Origin: UBA1067 sp050874585
Lineage (GTDB): Bacteria; Verrucomicrobiota; Kiritimatiellia; RFP12; UBA1067
NCBI GenBank assembly: GCA_050874585.1
Contig: JBNMKZ010000026.1
Location: 1-31,830, forward strand
DNA length: 31,830 bases
Reading direction: 5' to 3'
How positions within the stretch are numbered: position 1 is the stretch's first letter; every line of letters starts with the position of its first letter. This document shows, one piece after another, positions 23,664 through 31,710 of this stretch. The notes beneath the pieces were generated by a model. The model ran no database searches. It saw only the letters and a list, made by a program, of their open reading frames with translations, and was not told the DNA's origin. The translations under genes were made by a program, and so were the position numbers.

Positions 23664-23697
23664 AATACCGTTTTGAATCTGAAGTGAGGCGTTTGAC

Positions 23698-24156
23698 ATG
23701 ACAGAGAATTCCGCAGAAACGGCCCTGAGGCCGACCTTGAAATACCGCGTCGTTGAGGGACGAAGCCCTGGCGGTTTAGGTGTCATCCGTCGGCCGCAGG
23801 TCGTCGAAAGTGAGACGTATGGCGAGGCGGAACTCGTCGAGTATGCGTTGAAGTACGGGTACGTGCGCGGACGCACGGCGGACATCTGCGGCATTCTCGA
23901 CGGACTTTTGGAGGCGATGCAACGGCTTGGCGCGGAGGGCAAGACCGTCTATCTGAAGGACTTCCTGCGCATTCGCGGCGTTTTGACGGGGACGGTGGAC
24001 GCGTCGGGCAAGCTGACGGACAAGAACGCCTACTGCGTCCGAATTGCGCCGTTCAGGGAACTGAAGCGCCGCGTCGACGCCTTCGACTGGGTGCAGGTGG
24101 ACGGGCGGGGAAACCCCGTCAGGCCCGGCGGCAGCAAGTCCCCCAATAAGGACTAA
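23698..24156 (+). CDS. HU-family-like DNA-binding protein
   Basis: A 152-residue basic protein. Residues ~40-125 follow the HU/IHF-like layout: a helical pair (VEYALKYGYVRGRTADICGILDGLLEAMQRLGAEGKTV), then YLKDFLRIRGVLTG matching the LxxFGxF strand region, a short beta arm (TDKNAYCVRIAPFRELK) and a disordered Pro/Gly/Lys tail. It resembles the divergent HU-related proteins common in Bacteroidetes and PVC bacteria rather than classic 90-residue HU. Probable role: nucleoid-associated or regulatory DNA binding. It is transcribed away from the palindrome array at 23505-23568, which could be its regulatory region. The start has only a weak ribosome-binding site. Confidence 0.65.
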   Translation: MTENSAETALRPTLKYRVVEGRSPGGLGVIRRPQVVESETYGEAELVEYALKYGYVRGRTADICGILDGLLEAMQRLGAEGKTVYLKDFLRIRGVLTGTVDASGKLTDKNAYCVRIAPFRELKRRVDAFDWVQVDGRGNPVRPGGSKSPNKD

Positions 24157-24177
24157 AGGGTTCTTGCGCCCGTATCC

Positions 24178-24468
24178 ATGCGCGGGGTTCTTCCATCCCT
24201 CCTGACGGTTGCGGGGCGCGCGGGCGTCGCGGCGCTTGCGCTCGCCCTCGTCCTGCACGGCTCGACGAAGCGTCCGCCCGTGCGCCATTCCGCCGCGCCC
24301 GTCGCGGCGCGGACGCTGACGGACGGCGACTTTGCGCGGGGCTTCGTGATGTGCCGCGTCGGCACGGGCGAGGCGCACGACTTCGCGCCCCCGTCCAATG
24401 CGACCGCCGTCGCCGACTGGCGGGCCTTCGGCGCGGGGCGTTTTGCGACATCAACTGGTAAATTGTGA
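24178..24468 (+). CDS. Truncated hypothetical protein with N-terminal signal/membrane segment
   Basis: 96 codons. A hydrophobic N-terminal segment (~6-27, SLLTVAGRAGVAALALALVLHG) is followed by a short soluble stretch (RTLTDGDFARGFVMCRVGTGEAHDFAPPSNATAVADWRAFGAG) that reads like the start of a longer exported protein. From ~24440 the DNA turns suddenly AT-rich and the ORF stops at 24468, so the 3' part seems lost. It lies 21 bp after the HU-like gene. No family recognised. No convincing ribosome-binding site at the ATG. I regard it as a probable remnant. Confidence 0.45.
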   Translation: MRGVLPSLLTVAGRAGVAALALALVLHGSTKRPPVRHSAAPVAARTLTDGDFARGFVMCRVGTGEAHDFAPPSNATAVADWRAFGAGRFATSTGKL

Positions 24469-24474
24469 TAAAAT
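24469..24474 (+). promoter_or_regulatory. Possible -10 box for the methyltransferase remnant
   Basis: TAAAAT at 24469-24474, with a GCGACA hexamer 18 bp upstream, lies 13 nt before the ATG at 24488. The layout matches the leaderless arrangement at 179 and 24719. It is at the left edge of the AT-rich segment and may have arrived with it. Confidence 0.35.
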
Positions 24475-24487
24475 ATTGGGGTCGCAT

Positions 24488-24667
24488 ATGATATTAGATT
24501 TAACAAGAGAAGAATTTATCAAGGGTACTGTTGCTGTTGTAGGGGCGACGGTTGTCTCTCCGTCCATTTTGGAGGGAAAACCTTTTACGGAAGAAGATAG
24601 GAAGAAGCGCATATTGGGTCAGTTCTTCACTCGTGGAGATTGTTGGTTGCGAGTGCGAAAGTTTTGA
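24488..24667 (+). pseudogene. N-terminal remnant of a restriction-system-type DNA methyltransferase
   Basis: 59 residues, ending at 24667. The segment RKKRILGQFFTRGDCWLR resembles the N-terminal GQFFT region that opens many N6-adenine DNA methylases of restriction-modification systems, where the protein normally continues for several hundred residues through the SAM-binding FxGxG and NPPY motifs. Here it changes to VRKF and stops. The surrounding ~230 bp (24440-24670) is clearly more AT-rich than the neighbours. This looks like the scar of an acquired and deleted restriction-modification locus. The assignment rests on a short motif and is moderate. Confidence 0.45.
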
Positions 24668-24677
24668 AATCACCCCC

Positions 24678-24707
24678 TTGACATACATACCAGAAGGTAT
24701 GTATAAT
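24678..24707 (+). promoter_or_regulatory. tetR promoter with embedded operator
   Basis: -35 TTGACA (24678-24683) and -10 TATAAT (24702-24707) are both perfect, 18 bp apart. The spacer is filled by a perfect inverted repeat, ATACATACC and GGTATGTAT separated by AGAA (24683-24704). It resembles the AcrR-type operator style and would let a TetR dimer block RNA polymerase. The ATG is only 11 nt past the -10, so the mRNA is probably leaderless. Confidence 0.85.
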
Positions 24708-24718
24708 ATGCGTCCGTC

Positions 24719-25339
24719 ATGGCAAGAAAGAGCAAGGAAGATGCCCAGAAGACGCGTTCGCGAATCCTCGCGAGTGCGCTCGCCCTCTTTTCCAAGAAGG
24801 GCTACGAGCACACGACATTTACGGATATCGCCGCCCGCCTGAAGCTGACGAAAGGCGCGGTCTACTGGCATTTCGACTCCAAGGAGTCGCTTTTGGTGGC
24901 TCTTGTGGACGAGGCTCTTGAGAAGTTCCGTCGGCAACTCCTGTCGCTGATGCCGGAGGGCGAACTGACGTTCCCGGGCGTGGCTGACATGATGGTGCGC
25001 AATGCCGAGCAGGTGATTGCCGATCCGCGTGGGGCGGCGTTCTTCCGGCTGATGAAATGCCAGATCAAGTGGGGCGAGACCTCGATGGAGCGGGTGCGCA
25101 CGGAACTGCTGACGAATGAGCGTTTCGGTCCGAAGCAGGCGTTCGAGCGGGCTCTCAAGAACGACATCCTTTCAGGACGCGCACGACCGGATGTCAACGT
25201 GGAGGAAATCGCCACGGTGGGGCTCGCCCTGTGGGACGGGCTGGTGCAGGCGCGGGTTGACAACTTCCTCTCCTGCGATATGCGCGATACGCTCGTACAC
25301 GCCTACGCGGCAATTTGGGAAAACATAGCAGTCAAGTGA
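24719..25339 (+). CDS. TetR/AcrR-family transcriptional repressor of the efflux operon
   Basis: A 206-residue protein. The N-terminal helix-turn-helix domain (~12-60) is classical for AcrR-like proteins: KTRSRILASALALFSKKGYEHTTFTDIAARLKLTKGAVYWHFDSKESLL. The remaining ~145 residues form the helical ligand-binding and dimer domain. It should repress its own promoter through the palindrome at 24683-24704 and, because the pump genes follow 30 bp downstream on the same strand without another evident promoter, the whole operon, with release on binding a drug or bile-like ligand. The start codon is 11 nt after the -10 box and has no Shine-Dalgarno, yet the ATG fits the family start (MARKSKEDAQKTR) exactly. 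Confidence 0.93.
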   Translation: MARKSKEDAQKTRSRILASALALFSKKGYEHTTFTDIAARLKLTKGAVYWHFDSKESLLVALVDEALEKFRRQLLSLMPEGELTFPGVADMMVRNAEQVIADPRGAAFFRLMKCQIKWGETSMERVRTELLTNERFGPKQAFERALKNDILSGRARPDVNVEEIATVGLALWDGLVQARVDNFLSCDMRDTLVHAYAAIWENIAVK

Positions 25340-25369
25340 CATTTAAAAGAAGTAAGGAGCAAGAGTAAA

Positions 25370-26587
25370 ATGACGAATACGACAGAGAAGAAGGGCGGAG
25401 CGGTTGGTGCGGTTATCGGCACGGCCGTTCTGGTCGTTGCGTCCGCCGTCGGCGGCTGGATCGCGGGTGATGTGTACGGGCGGATGACGAAGAAGCCCGC
25501 GGCGGCGGGGTTGCCCCAGGCGGCTCCCGAGACCGTCGCGACGATGGTCGTCACCAACCTGCCCTACAATCTGCCCGAGCAGTTTGTCGCCCATGCCGAG
25601 GCCTTGCAGGAGGTTGACCTGTTGCCTCAGGTCGATGGTTACGTGAAGGAAATCCTCTTCAAGGAAGGTGATCTTGTGAAGGAGGGGCAGGTTCTCTACC
25701 GTCTGGATGACGAGCGTTACCAGGCCGTTGTGAACCAGCGCAAGGCCGATCTGGAGTCCGCCGAGGCCGAGGCCCGCCGTGCCGAGCGCTACTGGGAGCG
25801 TATGCAGAAGGCGGATGCGCGTGGCATTACCCAGCTGGAGCGTGACAACGCCGAGGCGGGTGCCGATACGGCGCGTGCGGCCGTCCTCCAGGCGAAGGCC
25901 AACCTCGTTGTGGCCGAGTATGACTGCAAGAAGGCCCAGGTCATCGCGCCCATTTCGGGCCAGATTGGCAAGACGACGGCACATGTCGGCGATTACGTCG
26001 CCCCGTCGAAGGGTGCGCTCGCCCGCATCGTTCAGGTCGATCCAATCCGCGTCAGTTTCCCGCTGACGGACCGCGCCTACGTCAGCTGGCGGCAGGCCGA
26101 GCGGCAGAAGAAACTGGGCGGCAACGACCTCCGTATGCGGCTTGTCCTGGCGGATGGTTCGGTCTATGACCGTGAGGGTGCGTTCGACTTCGACGACAAC
26201 CAGATGTCGCTGACGACGGCGACAATCATGATGCGCCTGCGCTTTCCCAATCCCGACCGCCTGCTCGTGCCGAACAGTTACGTGACCCTGATGACCGACA
26301 AGAAGACGCCGCCGCTCTACCCGACGGTTCAGCAGTCGGCGATTGTCGACCTGCCGCAGGGCGGCGTGGGCGTGTATGTGCTGAAAGAAGGCGACACGGT
26401 CGAGGCGCGTGCTGTCAAGACGCTGCCCGTCCATGACGGGCTGATTGCGGTCACCGAGGGCCTGAAGGCCGGGGAGACGGTCGTGACCTCGGGAACGCGT
26501 AAGCTCCGTGACGGGGCGCGGGTCGTCTTTGTCACGCCGACCTCGAATGAGGAGAACGACCCGAACTACGAGCCGACGAAACTCTGA
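25370..26587 (+). CDS. RND efflux periplasmic adaptor (membrane fusion protein, AcrA type)
   Basis: A 405-residue protein. An N-terminal membrane anchor (~12-34, no lipobox Cys) is followed by a lipoyl half (LLPQVDGYVKEILFKEGDLVKEGQVLYRLD), an alpha-hairpin coiled coil (~125-190), the second lipoyl half (VIAPISGQIGKTTAHVGDYV), a beta-barrel (VQVDPIRVSFPLTDRAYV) and the membrane-proximal domain. It bridges the RND pump at 26628 to the outer-membrane channel at 29855. AAGGAG lies ~10 bp before the ATG. E. coli AcrA is a lipoprotein; this one seems anchored by a transmembrane helix. Order regulator-MFP-RND-OMF matches MexAB-OprM-type loci. Confidence 0.94.
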   Translation: MTNTTEKKGGAVGAVIGTAVLVVASAVGGWIAGDVYGRMTKKPAAAGLPQAAPETVATMVVTNLPYNLPEQFVAHAEALQEVDLLPQVDGYVKEILFKEGDLVKEGQVLYRLDDERYQAVVNQRKADLESAEAEARRAERYWERMQKADARGITQLERDNAEAGADTARAAVLQAKANLVVAEYDCKKAQVIAPISGQIGKTTAHVGDYVAPSKGALARIVQVDPIRVSFPLTDRAYVSWRQAERQKKLGGNDLRMRLVLADGSVYDREGAFDFDDNQMSLTTATIMMRLRFPNPDRLLVPNSYVTLMTDKKTPPLYPTVQQSAIVDLPQGGVGVYVLKEGDTVEARAVKTLPVHDGLIAVTEGLKAGETVVTSGTRKLRDGARVVFVTPTSNEENDPNYEPTKL

Positions 26588-26627
26588 GACTGCGGTTCAT
26601 TGCGACGGTAAGGAAGGTTGAGTAGAG

Positions 26628-29600
26628 ATGAAATTACCCATTCGCGCTTCGATTGACCAGATCAAGACGTTTTCGCGCGTCTTCGTTGAGCGTCCGCGCT
26701 TTGCAATGGTCATTGCAATTGTGCTGACGATGGCGGGTGTGCTGGCGATTACCAAGTTGCCGATTGCCCAGTATCCGCAGTTGACGCCGCCTGAAATCTC
26801 GGTGACGTACAACTATCCGGGTGCCAACGCCCGTGAGGTGCAGAACACGATTGCCACGCCGATGGAGGACGAGATCAACGGTGTGGACGATATGCTCTAT
26901 ATGTCGAGTGACTGTACGGACGACGGCAACTACCAGCTGGAAATTTCGTTTGACGTCGAGTCCGACCGCGACATGGACCTCGTCAAGGTGCAGAACCGTA
27001 TGTCGCAGGCCGAGGCGAAGTTGCCGAGCGAGGCGAAGCAGCTTGGTGGCCGCGTACGTGCGCAGTCGACGGACTTCCTCGGCTTCTTCGCGTTGCGCTC
27101 CCCGAAGGGGACGCGTTCGCGCCTTGAGCTGTCGAACTATGCCTACGGCATCATCCAGCCGGCTCTCCTGCGTGTGGCGGGTGTGGGAGATGCGACGATT
27201 TACGGTCCGAAACTTTCCGTCCGCGTCTGGCTCGACCCGGCGCGCATGGCGGCCCAGGGCATGAATTCCGAGGAGGTCATTCAGGCCATCTCGGCCCAGA
27301 ACATCCAGGCCTCGCTTGGTGCGGTTGGTGCCTCGCCGACCGAGGAGCATGGCGGCTATACCTACACGCTTCTCGCCAAGGGCCGCCTGATGACGGCGAA
27401 GGAATTCGACGAAATCGTCGTCCGCCGCGATGAGAACGGCGGCATTGTGAAACTGAAAGACGTCGCCCGCACGGAAATCGGCGAGCAGAACTACATGTTC
27501 AACGGCCTCTACAACGGCGGCAACGCCGTCTCGATTGGCCTTCAGCAGAAGCCGGGTGCGAACGCCATCGCGACGATGGACGAGGTACTCAAGACATTCA
27601 AGGAACTTGAGGCCGACTTCCCGGACGATATGGAGGTCATCCTCGGCTACGATGCGACGGACTACGTGCGCCGCTGCATTCGTGAAATCGTCGATACGCT
27701 GATCATCACGTTCGTGCTCGTGGTGCTCGTCTGCTATCTCTTCCTGCAGGACTGGCGGGCGACGCTGATTCCGTGCCTGACGATTCCTGTCTCGCTCTGC
27801 TCGACGTTCATCTTGATGTCGGCGCTTGGGTACTCCATCAACATTCTGACGCTTTTCGGTCTCGTGCTCGCGATTGGCGTAGTCGTCGATGACTGCATCG
27901 TCGTGGTCGAGCGCGTCCAGTTCCTGATTGAGACGCGTGGGCTGAACTCGAAAGAGGCGACGATTCAGGCCATGAGCGATGTGACGAGTGCGGTTATTGC
28001 GACGACGCTCGTGTTGCTCGGCATCTTCGTGCCGGTTGGGTTCATGAGCGGCATCACGGGGCGCATCTACCAGCAGTTCTCGGTGACGCTGTCGGCGGCG
28101 GTTTGCTTCTCGACGGTCTGCGCCCTGACGCTGGCGCCGGCGCTCTGCTCGCTTCTCCTGCACGAGGCGCGGCCCTACAAGCACGGCCCGTTTGCCTGGT
28201 TCAACTGGTGCCTTGAGCACTTCAAGGGCTTCTTCGTCACATGTGCGAAGTGGCTCGCGAGCCGCATCTTCCTCTCGCTGATGCTGCTCTTGCTGACGAT
28301 CTTCCTGACGGTTCAGATGTTCATGACGACCTCGACCTCCTTCCTTCCCGAAGAGGACCAGCGCGTCATTTTCTGCTCGCTGGAACTCCCAGAGGGTTCG
28401 ACGCGGCAGCGTTCGGTGGATGTCGTCGCCCGTGCGACGAAGCTGCTTTCGGAGGAAATCCCCGAGGTCAACTCGGTGCTGGCTGTTTCGGGCCTCTCAA
28501 TGATTGGCGGGCGCGGCGAAAACATGAACATGCTCATCGTCGACCTGCTGCCGTGGGAACAGCGCAAGCGTCCCGATCAGGCGATTCAGCCGCTGATGAA
28601 GCGCTTCCGCGAGGTTCTCGCAAAGATACCCGAGCCGTCGGTGATGGTGTTCGTGCCGCCGGCCATTCCGGGCCTTGGCAACAACTCGGCCATTGACCTG
28701 CGCCTTGAGTCGAAGGGCGACACCGACCCGATGCGTCTCTACCGCGTCATGGGCGAAGTGCTGCAGAAGCTCAACCGCCTGCCGACGGTCATGGCGGCCT
28801 TCTCGGGCTACACGGCCGATACGCCGCACCTGCGCTTCAACCTCGACCGCGACAAGGCCGAGATGTTCGGTGTGCCGGTCTCGACCGTCTACACGACGCT
28901 TCAGAACTACCTCGGCTCGCGCTATGTCAACGACGTTAACCTCGGGACGCAGGTCAACCGCGTGACGGTCCAGTCCGACTGGTCGGGCCGCGCGACGCCG
29001 GATGCGATTGAGCGTCTGTATGTCCGCTCCGACAAGGGCGGCATGGTGCCAATCGGGTCGCTCGGCACGATTACGCGTGAGGTCGGGCCTCGTGCGGTGA
29101 GCCGCTACAACATGTTCCTCTCGGCGGCCATCAACGTAATGCCGAACCCTGGCGTGGCCTCGGGCGAGGTGATTGAGCAGATTAAGGCCGTCCTTAAGGA
29201 GACTCTGCCGGAGGACTACGGCTACGACTGGTCGGGCATCACCTACCAGGAGCAGAAGAACGCCGGTTCCGCCGCGCCGCTCCTGCTCTTGGCGGTCATC
29301 TTCGGCTACCTCTTCCTTGTGGCGCAGTACGAGTCGTGGACGATTCCGCTGCCCGTGATGCTGTCGATTTTCGTCGCGGTGCTCGGTGCGCTTGCGGGCC
29401 TTCGGTTCTGGGGCATTGTGGCGACGGGTGCGCCGTATTCGCTCTCCATCTACGCCCAGCTCGGCCTTGTGCTGCTGATTGGTCTCGCCTCGAAGAACGC
29501 GATTCTGATTGTGGAGTTCGCGAAGGACAAGCGCGAGAATGAGCACTACTCGATTGTCGAGGCGGCCGGTTCGGCGGCGGGCGAGCGTCTGCGCGCCCTC

Positions 29601-29858
29601 CTGATGACCGCGCTGACGACGCTCCTCGGTACGCTGCCGATGATGGTGGCGACGGGTGCGGGCGCGGCGAGCCGCAACCACCTCGGCACGACCGAGTTCT
29701 GGGGTATGGCGGCCTCGGTCGCCTTCGGCATTCTGCTCGTCCCCGGGCTCTATGCGCTCTTCCAGACATGGCGTGAGAACGGCAAACGCTTCTTCGCCTA
29801 CATTGCCGCGACGGCCCGCCGCCGCCGTGAACTCAAGGACAGGAGGAATTCGAAATGA
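26628..29858 (+). CDS. RND multidrug efflux pump, HAE-1 (AcrB) family
   Basis: A 1076-residue inner-membrane proton antiporter of normal AcrB length. The start resembles AcrB (RPRFAMVIAIVLTMAGVLAITKLPIAQYP). Two sets of six membrane helices are each preceded by a porter/docking loop. The proton relay is intact: Asp421-Asp422 in GVVVDDCIVVVERV (TM4) and Lys956 in GLASKNAILIVEF (TM10). It takes amphiphilic substrates from the periplasm and passes them via the adaptor to the OMF channel. It is 40 bp after the adaptor gene, with GGAAGG upstream, and its stop overlaps the OMF start (ATGA). Substrates unknown. Confidence 0.96.
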   Translation: MKLPIRASIDQIKTFSRVFVERPRFAMVIAIVLTMAGVLAITKLPIAQYPQLTPPEISVTYNYPGANAREVQNTIATPMEDEINGVDDMLYMSSDCTDDGNYQLEISFDVESDRDMDLVKVQNRMSQAEAKLPSEAKQLGGRVRAQSTDFLGFFALRSPKGTRSRLELSNYAYGIIQPALLRVAGVGDATIYGPKLSVRVWLDPARMAAQGMNSEEVIQAISAQNIQASLGAVGASPTEEHGGYTYTLLAKGRLMTAKEFDEIVVRRDENGGIVKLKDVARTEIGEQNYMFNGLYNGGNAVSIGLQQKPGANAIATMDEVLKTFKELEADFPDDMEVILGYDATDYVRRCIREIVDTLIITFVLVVLVCYLFLQDWRATLIPCLTIPVSLCSTFILMSALGYSINILTLFGLVLAIGVVVDDCIVVVERVQFLIETRGLNSKEATIQAMSDVTSAVIATTLVLLGIFVPVGFMSGITGRIYQQFSVTLSAAVCFSTVCALTLAPALCSLLLHEARPYKHGPFAWFNWCLEHFKGFFVTCAKWLASRIFLSLMLLLLTIFLTVQMFMTTSTSFLPEEDQRVIFCSLELPEGSTRQRSVDVVARATKLLSEEIPEVNSVLAVSGLSMIGGRGENMNMLIVDLLPWEQRKRPDQAIQPLMKRFREVLAKIPEPSVMVFVPPAIPGLGNNSAIDLRLESKGDTDPMRLYRVMGEVLQKLNRLPTVMAAFSGYTADTPHLRFNLDRDKAEMFGVPVSTVYTTLQNYLGSRYVNDVNLGTQVNRVTVQSDWSGRATPDAIERLYVRSDKGGMVPIGSLGTITREVGPRAVSRYNMFLSAAINVMPNPGVASGEVIEQIKAVLKETLPEDYGYDWSGITYQEQKNAGSAAPLLLLAVIFGYLFLVAQYESWTIPLPVMLSIFVAVLGALAGLRFWGIVATGAPYSLSIYAQLGLVLLIGLASKNAILIVEFAKDKRENEHYSIVEAAGSAAGERLRALLMTALTTLLGTLPMMVATGAGAASRNHLGTTEFWGMAASVAFGILLVPGLYALFQTWRENGKRFFAYIAATARRRRELKDRRNSK

Positions 29859-31351
29859 AGTTGATTCATCCGCTGATTGCCGCGCTGGCGGCCGTGACGG
29901 GGTGCACCCAGTACCTTCCCTCGGTGGGGCCAGACTATTCGGAACCGGCGTTCGCCGACGTGACATATGCGCTCCCCGATGCGGGAGCACCGACGACGAA
30001 CCTGACGCAGGGCTGCGAGTATGTTCGCGCCGAATCGAATGCTGACGATCGCGTCGTTATCTCGACGGACTCAATGGCACGCTGGTGGGAGCGCTTCAAC
30101 GATCCCGTGCTGTCGAATCTCGTGACGAGCGCGGTCTCGAACAATGTGAACTTCCGCATTGCCCAGAGTCGCCTGGTGCAGGCCAATTGGGAGTTGCTCG
30201 GGACGTATTCGGCCTTTTTGCCGAAGTTCTCGGCCAGCGGCAGTTGGTCCCACGACGTCTTGCGCAAGTACAATGCGAACTTGGCGGATACGGGGCTTGA
30301 GAGCAAGCGGACGCGGACGACGAGCCTCGGTCTTGGAGCGGACTGGGAAATCGACATCTTCGGCGGCAGCCGTCGGGCGACGGAGTCCGCGCTGGCGTTG
30401 GCGGAGGCGGCAGGCTGGACCGTGGCGGATGCCTGGATTGCGCTGACGACGCAGATTGGAACCCAGTACGTCAACCTGCGCACGACGCAGGAGCGGCTGG
30501 CCGTGGCGCGCACGAACCTCGTCCTCCAGAGCGAGACGTACGACATTCTGAAGTCGCGTCTTGATTCGGGCATCGGCGATGAGCTGGCCGTCAACCAGTG
30601 CGCCTACGTGGTCGAGCAGACGCGTGCGCGTATTCCCGCCCTGTTGGCGGAGGAGGAATCCATCAAGAATGCGCTGGCGATTCTCGCCGGTACGGTTCCG
30701 GGTGCCCTTCATGAGGAACTTGGCGAACTGGACATGCGCCGCGACTGGTTGCTCGCGCCCCAGCGGGTGGCGGATCTGCCGCTCAACATGCTCCGTTCGC
30801 GTCCCGACGTGAAAGCGGTGGAACGCCAGCTTGCCGCACAGGTTGCCCGCATCGGCGTGGCGAAGTCGCAGTGGTATCCGAAGCTCTTCATCACGGGTTC
30901 GGTCGGTCTCCAGTCGACGCACATCTCCGATCTCTTCAAGTACGGGAGCGTGATGTCCTCGTTCGGCCCGTCCATCAGTTGGCCGATTTTCCAGGCCGGT
31001 GCAATCTACTCAAGCGTCAAGGCCGAGGAGGCTAAGACCGAGCAGGCCTTGCTCAACTACGAGTTGGCGCTTGAGACCGCCTATGGGGAAGTGCGCGACG
31101 CCTATTCGGCCTATACCCAGGAGTATCACCGCTACCAGGCGCTCGTCGCGGCAGTTCGTGCGGCGACGGATGCCGTGGCCATTTCGCAGAACCTCTACAA
31201 GAACGGACTGAAGGACTTCAACAATGTCCTCGACGCTCAGCGCAGTCGTCTGACGCTGGAGGAGGAGATGGTCGTCTCGCGTGGACAGATTACGCTTGAC
31301 CTCATCAACCTCTACAAGGCACTCGGCGGCGGGCTCGCCCCGGCGGAATGA
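29855..31351 (+). CDS. Outer-membrane efflux channel lipoprotein (TolC/OprM, NodT family)
   Basis: A 498-residue protein. A signal peptide ends in the lipobox VTGC (Cys17), so it is a lipoprotein like OprM. Two OEP repeats follow; visible family segments include SMARWWERFNDPVLSNLVTSAVSNN, the GADWEIDIFGGSRRATES element, LPLNMLRSRPDVKAVERQL, and GPSISWPIFQAGAIYSSVKAEEAKTEQALLNYE. It forms the trimeric beta-barrel/alpha-tunnel exit duct of the pump. The ATG overlaps the RND stop and has a perfect AGGAGG eight bases upstream. Its own stop overlaps a downstream ATG (31348). No terminator with a T-run is visible after it. Confidence 0.95.
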   Translation: MKLIHPLIAALAAVTGCTQYLPSVGPDYSEPAFADVTYALPDAGAPTTNLTQGCEYVRAESNADDRVVISTDSMARWWERFNDPVLSNLVTSAVSNNVNFRIAQSRLVQANWELLGTYSAFLPKFSASGSWSHDVLRKYNANLADTGLESKRTRTTSLGLGADWEIDIFGGSRRATESALALAEAAGWTVADAWIALTTQIGTQYVNLRTTQERLAVARTNLVLQSETYDILKSRLDSGIGDELAVNQCAYVVEQTRARIPALLAEEESIKNALAILAGTVPGALHEELGELDMRRDWLLAPQRVADLPLNMLRSRPDVKAVERQLAAQVARIGVAKSQWYPKLFITGSVGLQSTHISDLFKYGSVMSSFGPSISWPIFQAGAIYSSVKAEEAKTEQALLNYELALETAYGEVRDAYSAYTQEYHRYQALVAAVRAATDAVAISQNLYKNGLKDFNNVLDAQRSRLTLEEEMVVSRGQITLDLINLYKALGGGLAPAE

Positions 31352-31617
31352 TCCGTCCCTTCGGGCGCGGTCGCTCGCCGCGCCGGAAGACGCGGTTCGT
31401 GCCGGGCGAGGGGGAGAACCGTGCGAAGTGGCCGAAGGCGGTGAAGGTTTCGGGCAACCGGCTCGTCGTGGCGGATGGGGCGGAAGTCTGGCTTCAGGGC
31501 CTGAACGCGGGCGGTCTCGAATCGTTTCCTCCGGACTTCAGGTGCGGTTTTGGTTTTAAGGCGTTGCGAACCCCTCGATGGGAGATGCCCGGCAGATGGA
31601 ATTCCGATGCTCATTAA
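31348..31617 (+). pseudogene. Broken glycoside-hydrolase-like gene, N-terminal fragment
   Basis: An 89-codon ORF whose ATG overlaps the OMF stop. Residues ~28-58 (AVKVSGNRLVVADGAEVWLQGLNAGGLE) match the opening strand pattern of GH5-type cellulases and related (beta/alpha)8 hydrolases, which begin VxGNxLVDxxGxxVxLxGVNxxGLE. Similarity ends at ~31521 and is replaced by unrelated sequence that stops at 31617. No signal peptide is seen. It is either a truncated remnant or a gene disrupted at this point. The family call rests on about 30 residues. Confidence 0.4.
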
Positions 31618-31710
31618 AAATAAATCTCATGCCGGTCTAAAATGATTTTGTTCGTGGTCTAAGAGGTGTGGATTCGCCGCGATTGGGGTTTGCGCACACC
31701 CTCTCCAAAA
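31618..31710. other. Intergenic sequence, no gene seen
   Basis: A locally AT-rich stretch (31610-31660) contains GGTCTAA twice (31634-31640 and 31656-31662), followed by an imperfect hairpin with GAGGTGTG (31663-31670) and CACACCCTC (31695-31703) arms. No promoter, RNA or coding signal that I trust. Confidence 0.3.

Noticed and set aside
28497..29990. A 497-codon minus-strand frame opposite the RND pump
   Set aside because: Arg/His/Glu-rich antisense shadow crossing the RND-OMF gene boundary.
31364..31384. A GGCGCGG/CCGCGCC hairpin after the OMF gene, considered as a terminator
   Set aside because: There is no following T-run and it lies inside a downstream open frame; such GC hairpins are common by chance here.
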